Below are positions 60,627-64,000 of a stretch of 64,000 nt of DNA, in pieces (within the stretch, counting starts at the first letter, position 1; each line of letters begins with the position of its first letter). Where the stretch lies: contig NZ_JAPFRD010000011.1 in the NCBI RefSeq assembly GCF_026183695.1, positions 718,796 through 782,795 of the forward strand. Direction: 5' to 3'. The notes beneath the pieces were generated by a model. It worked only from the letters and a program-made list of their open reading frames with translations. It was not told the DNA's origin and ran no database searches. The stretch is from Alteromonas aquimaris (GTDB lineage Bacteria; Pseudomonadota; Gammaproteobacteria; Enterobacterales; Alteromonadaceae). The position numbers and the translations under genes were made by a program.

Positions 60627-61736
60627 TTATTCGTTAAATAATCGCGGTTTGCCAGTGTCAACGTTTACCCTCTGGCCTTCTTTTAAGAACTCTACGCCGG
60701 CGCGAACAACTTCCAGTCCGGCTTGGAGCTCCCCTTGCACCAACGCCGTATTAGTATTCAATTCAAGTAACCTGACCTGTTTTTGCCTGACTATCTGGTG
60801 TTCGTCTGTGGTGTGAAGGGTCCATACAAAATGGGTATGTTTATCACCTGCTCCTAAAGCGGTAAGCGGAATGATAAACGTATTGGCGGGTTGAGACTGC
60901 TCACCATAGGAAAAGGTGACTTCTGCACTCATGCCAGGCTGTAATGATTCAATCTGCGTGTTGAGTCTTACTGTGACAGGAAATGCATTCGCACTTTGTG
61001 CCTGACTGCCAATTTCGAATATGGTGCCTGGGATTTCAGTGTCGGTAACCGCAAACACTTTCACCTTCGTGGCATCACCGGTATGTAGATGGTTAACTAA
61101 GTTTTCGGGTACCAGCACGGAGACTTCGATACCCGCCGTCCCCTGGATGGTAAATATAGGCTGAGAAGGGGTTATACGCTGCGAGGGCTCGATATGTTGT
61201 TCAGCTATCTGACCGGGGTACGGGGCAATTAATTGTGTGTCGGCTAAATCTTCCTCAGCCAATTCCAGCTGGGCTTTCGCAATTTCAACCTGGTCTTTTA
61301 ACGAATTAACCTGAGTTTTTGCTACGTCTAAAGTTGCTTCGGATACCGAGCCTGACGAGAGTAATTGTGCCTTACGCTTAAGATCCGTTTCCGCTTCACT
61401 TAAACGAGCTTGCACTTCAGATAGCTGGCCTTTACGCTGTTTAACTGCCAACTGGAAGACTTTGGGTTCGATGGTGGCAAGTACATCACCTTTTTGAAAA
61501 CGATCGCCCAGGTTCACTTTTACGCTGTCGACTACTCCTGGAATTTCGAAGCTCAACTGGCTGGTTTCAGCGGGTTGCGTCACTCCTGACAGGACGTGGT
61601 GATACGTACCATCAAATTTTTCCACGGGCGCGGTAACGACCGTTCTAATCAGTTCAGGTTTTTGTACCTGCTTTTGGCAGCCAGAAGCGATGAAAAGGAC
61701 GCAGAAAAAAAGGCTGACAAAGCCGAGTGTATGCAT
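60627..61736 (-). CDS. RND efflux periplasmic adaptor (membrane-fusion) lipoprotein
   Basis: A 369-residue adaptor. The lipobox IASGC at about residues 16-20 predicts a lipoprotein anchored in the inner membrane. It has the barrel-sandwich/lipoyl halves (VVDSVKVNLGDRFQKGDVLATIEPKVF and DTQLIAPYPGQIAEQHIEPSQRI) around an alpha-hairpin (KQRKGQLSEVQARLSEAETDLKRKAQLL...), then a beta-barrel (VTVRLNTQIESLQPGMSAEVTF). It forms an operon with the permease. Confidence 0.93.
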   Translation of the reverse strand: MHTLGFVSLFFCVLFIASGCQKQVQKPELIRTVVTAPVEKFDGTYHHVLSGVTQPAETSQLSFEIPGVVDSVKVNLGDRFQKGDVLATIEPKVFQLAVKQRKGQLSEVQARLSEAETDLKRKAQLLSSGSVSEATLDVAKTQVNSLKDQVEIAKAQLELAEEDLADTQLIAPYPGQIAEQHIEPSQRITPSQPIFTIQGTAGIEVSVLVPENLVNHLHTGDATKVKVFAVTDTEIPGTIFEIGSQAQSANAFPVTVRLNTQIESLQPGMSAEVTFSYGEQSQPANTFIIPLTALGAGDKHTHFVWTLHTTDEHQIVRQKQVRLLELNTNTALVQGELQAGLEVVRAGVEFLKEGQRVNVDTGKPRLFNE

Positions 61737-61773
61737 AGCTCGCGTTTTCCTGATAGTGACTGGTAAGACCTTA

Positions 61774-62388
61774 TTACGTCATCTGACCAGATTGAGATTG
61801 AAGAATTGTACCTCCAATGGGACCCAGAATTGCAGCTAACGCATCTCGCGCGGCAGTTGGAATCGTCACAGTTAAGGTTACCTCATTGGAGTAAGCAACA
61901 TTATTAACTACCCCGGCGTGCTGCTCAAGCCAATGACGAATATACTGCTCTTGAGCAAAGTCGACCACCACCACAACATTCCAGACAGGAACGTCGTGTT
62001 TCAAGCTCAGTTCGTTCATTCCGGCTTGAGCCGCGGCGGAGTAAGCTCGTACCAAGCCGCCTGCGCCTAACTTGATTCCCCCGAAGTAGCGTACGACAAC
62101 CATCATTATGTGCCCCACCTGTTTATGTTGCAGTACATTCAAAATAGGCCTACCAGCAGTACCACTGGGTTCACCATCGTCAGCCATCGCTGCCAATTCA
62201 GGGGAAGCCGGATGGCCGATAATATAGGCCCAGCAATGGTGACGTGCATCAGGATACGTAATTTTAGCCTGTTCAAGGAGGTCCATCGCCTCTTGGCGAG
62301 ACGACGCAAAGCCGGCGAGGGTGATAAATCGACTTTTTTTGACTTCAAACTGGGTGTGTACAGAATTCGCTGGGACAGGAAAACTCAT
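61774..62388 (-). CDS. yigZ: YigZ/IMPACT family protein
   Basis: A 204-residue protein of the UPF0029/IMPACT family. KKSRFITLAGFASSRQEAMDLLEQAKITYPDARHHCWAYIIG and DDGEPSGTAGRPILNVLQHKQVGHIMMVVVRYFGGIKLGAGGLVRAYS are the family signatures. The length equals that of E. coli YigZ with the chosen start at 62388; a further 14 codons upstream seem non-coding. The family is linked to translation regulation in eukaryotes; the bacterial role is unclear. Confidence 0.93.
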   Translation of the reverse strand: MSFPVPANSVHTQFEVKKSRFITLAGFASSRQEAMDLLEQAKITYPDARHHCWAYIIGHPASPELAAMADDGEPSGTAGRPILNVLQHKQVGHIMMVVVRYFGGIKLGAGGLVRAYSAAAQAGMNELSLKHDVPVWNVVVVVDFAQEQYIRHWLEQHAGVVNNVAYSNEVTLTVTIPTAARDALAAILGPIGGTILQSQSGQMT

Positions 62389-62533
62389 TGCAAACCAAAT
62401 TATACAAAGTGGATTTTTATATTGTAACAAGGATTAGATTTACCCCGCAAAAAAGTTGCGAACACCTACATAGTGGGCGATATTTAATCATTAAAAGCAA
62501 CGGGGAGCCCCCCCCAACTATAAGGATGTAGCT

Positions 62534-64000
62534 ATGCGAAATTTAATTGTTTGTTGCGATGGCACTTGGAATGATCCCGCCAATGTAGATGAGGGCGTCC
62601 CCGCCCCCACTAACGTGCGAAAACTGTTCGAGGCCATCGATCTGAATAGCGATCAGCCGGCTCAGTTAAGCCGCTATCAGTCGGGTGTGGGCACAGGTGG
62701 TCCCATCGATCGGGTGGTGGGGGGATTAATGGGGGTAGGGCTCAGTCAGGATATATGCGATACCTATCAATGGCTGGCGGATAAGTACCAAAGTGGCGAT
62801 AAAGTATTTCTATTTGGTTTCAGTCGGGGCGCGTTTACCGCTCGAAGCCTGGCTGGCATGATCGGTAAATTTGGCCTGGTGGATTTTTCCAGGCACGCCG
62901 ATGAGAGTCGCCAACAGTTGGTGAAGAAAATTTACATGCAAGGATATCGCGAAGGTATCAAACTCGCTGATGTACGTTTTCATAAAGATTCAGCTTCAGT
63001 TTACTTCATTGGTGTATGGGATACTGTGGGAGCACTTGGCATCCCCGATGATAAGGTTATTCTGGACTTATTTGATAACCCGGCACGTTATCAATTTCAT
63101 GACACGCGCCTAGGAGCGTATGTTAACTATGCACGGCATGGGGTGGCAATGAATGAAAAACGCGGAAGCTTTTCGCCCACCTTGTGGAAACGTCCCCCTG
63201 CTGGGGTAGATATGAAACAAATCTGGTTTCCAGGGGTGCATTCAGATGTGGGAGGGGGATACAAAGAAACAGGGTTGTCAGATGGCGCGCTGAAATGGAT
63301 GATTGATGAGGCATCCCAAGTACCTGATGGAATCCGGTTTCATGAAAAAATGGTGACCCAGATAAGACCGAACGCACAAGACAGATTGCATGATTCCTAC
63401 ACCGGCATTATGAAAGTCTTGCAAACTGCGCCACGCGCGATCCCTAACTTAGATGGCAGCTCAACTGATTTACATACCTCCGTGCAGGAACGTCGAGACC
63501 TCCCTCCGATTAATCAGGGGCGTTATTTCCCCACTCGCACATTCGTGCAAAATAAAGTAGAGGTAGATATCTACGCCAAACACCACTGGTATTGGACGGG
63601 TGTTTATTTGCAAAAAGGCAAAGAATATACCTTCAAAGCCCAAGGAGAATGGAACGATGGGGAGGTAAGTACTGGGCCCAAAGGTGCCGATGACGGTAAC
63701 TTTCAAATCGGCGAGATAGCGCACTTGGCAGGAAATTTGATGGGCTATGTGGAGAAAGGCTGGAAATTTCTGAGTAAAAAAGAAATGGCGGACTTCTGGG
63801 GCTCAAAACGGGTGGAGGAAGCTGAGTGGTTTTCACTCATCGCCGCCGTGTCATTTAATGGAAATCCACAGCGGGATGGAACTCATCAGCCATTGGATAT
63901 GTATATTATTGGTGCCGAGGCAAAAATCAAAGTGAAACATTCGGGGTATTTATATTGTTTTGCAAATGATGCATGGGGCTTTTACCACAACAACAGGGGT
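62534..64000 (+). CDS. DUF2235 alpha/beta-hydrolase with C-terminal lectin-like domain, cut by window end
   Basis: 489 codons are visible and the frame is open at the window edge. The N-terminus MRNLIVCCDGTWNDPA is the DUF2235 signature. The nucleophile elbow GFSRGA (Ser97), an acid in IGVWDTVGALG and a His in FPGVHSDVGGGY make up the likely triad. After about residue 340 a domain with YWTGVYLQKGKEYTFKAQGEW and YLYCFANDAWGFYHNNRG resembles PA-IL/LecA-like calcium lectins. DUF2235 proteins include phospholipase effectors (Tle-type) of type VI secretion, but no VgrG, PAAR or immunity gene is visible in this window. AAGGA precedes the start. Confidence 0.87.
   Translation, partial: MRNLIVCCDGTWNDPANVDEGVPAPTNVRKLFEAIDLNSDQPAQLSRYQSGVGTGGPIDRVVGGLMGVGLSQDICDTYQWLADKYQSGDKVFLFGFSRGAFTARSLAGMIGKFGLVDFSRHADESRQQLVKKIYMQGYREGIKLADVRFHKDSASVYFIGVWDTVGALGIPDDKVILDLFDNPARYQFHDTRLGAYVNYARHGVAMNEKRGSFSPTLWKRPPAGVDMKQIWFPGVHSDVGGGYKETGLSDGALKWMIDEASQVPDGIRFHEKMVTQIRPNAQDRLHDSYTGIMKVLQTAPRAIPNLDGSSTDLHTSVQERRDLPPINQGRYFPTRTFVQNKVEVDIYAKHHWYWTGVYLQKGKEYTFKAQGEWNDGEVSTGPKGADDGNFQIGEIAHLAGNLMGYVEKGWKFLSKKEMADFWGSKRVEEAEWFSLIAAVSFNGNPQRDGTHQPLDMYIIGAEAKIKVKHSGYLYCFANDAWGFYHNNRG

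Overview
The window looks like chromosomal DNA of a free-living, probably marine, gammaproteobacterium close to the Alteromonadaceae. This is inferred from family make-up, not from a marker gene: there is no rRNA or tRNA in the window. Supporting traits are a class I (enterobacterial-type) adenylate cyclase, an OxyR-type regulator, a porin and a pst operon preceded by Pho boxes, a polysaccharide locus with sulfotransferases, and a multisubunit cation/H+ antiporter. I saw no phage, no plasmid replication or conjugation gene and no CRISPR array. The only mobile-element trace is a decayed transposase tail near 7.3 kb.

Layout. (1) 0.2-7.0 kb, sensing and regulation: a methyltransferase, a hybrid bacteriophytochrome kinase, an OxyR-type LysR regulator, and a translationally coupled trio of ECF sigma factor, membrane anti-sigma-like protein and secreted coiled-coil protein of unknown function. 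(2) 7.0-9.7 kb: intergenic repeats and the transposase remnant, then hppD and a VOC protein (tyrosine catabolism), divergent from a MarR regulator with a doubled palindromic operator between them. (3) 10.2-29.6 kb, an exopolysaccharide locus: initiating sugar-phosphate transferase, outer-membrane barrel, Wza-like exporter, Wzc-like tyrosine kinase and CpsB phosphatase, then glycosyltransferases, a polymerase/ligase, two sulfotransferases of different families, a pyruvyl transferase, a flippase and a secreted beta-helix lipoprotein. The predicted product is an acidic, sulfated and pyruvylated polymer made by the Wzx/Wzy route. (4) 29.7-38.5 kb: a tyrosine-phosphatase-like protein, a hemolysin III family protein, a four-gene operon (porin-like protein, half-size phosphate-binding-like protein, membrane diguanylate cyclase, membrane EAL phosphodiesterase), and a compact class I adenylate cyclase.

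(5) 38.6-47.3 kb: a porin with a probable Pho box, then a ten-gene operon for a Mrp-like antiporter that has three full-length MrpD/NuoLMN-like subunits plus a free-standing MrpA C-terminal module, but no giant MrpA. (6) 48-49 kb: a metzincin protease without a signal peptide. (7) 49.4-57.1 kb, phosphate uptake: pstS-pstC-pstA-pstB-phoU behind a Pho-box promoter, with an internal hairpin after pstS, next to a low-affinity Pit transporter and its DUF47 partner. (8) 57.5-62.4 kb: an RND efflux pair and a YigZ/IMPACT protein. (9) 62.5 kb to the edge: a DUF2235 alpha/beta hydrolase with a lectin-like tail, cut by the window end.

The main linking themes are surface polysaccharide and its likely control by second messengers (c-di-GMP and cAMP genes lie directly after the locus), and phosphate-responsive envelope functions. 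The strongest candidates for undescribed biology are the sigma/anti-sigma/coiled-coil trio, the porin/binding-protein/c-di-GMP operon, and the three-D-subunit antiporter with its small extra membrane protein.
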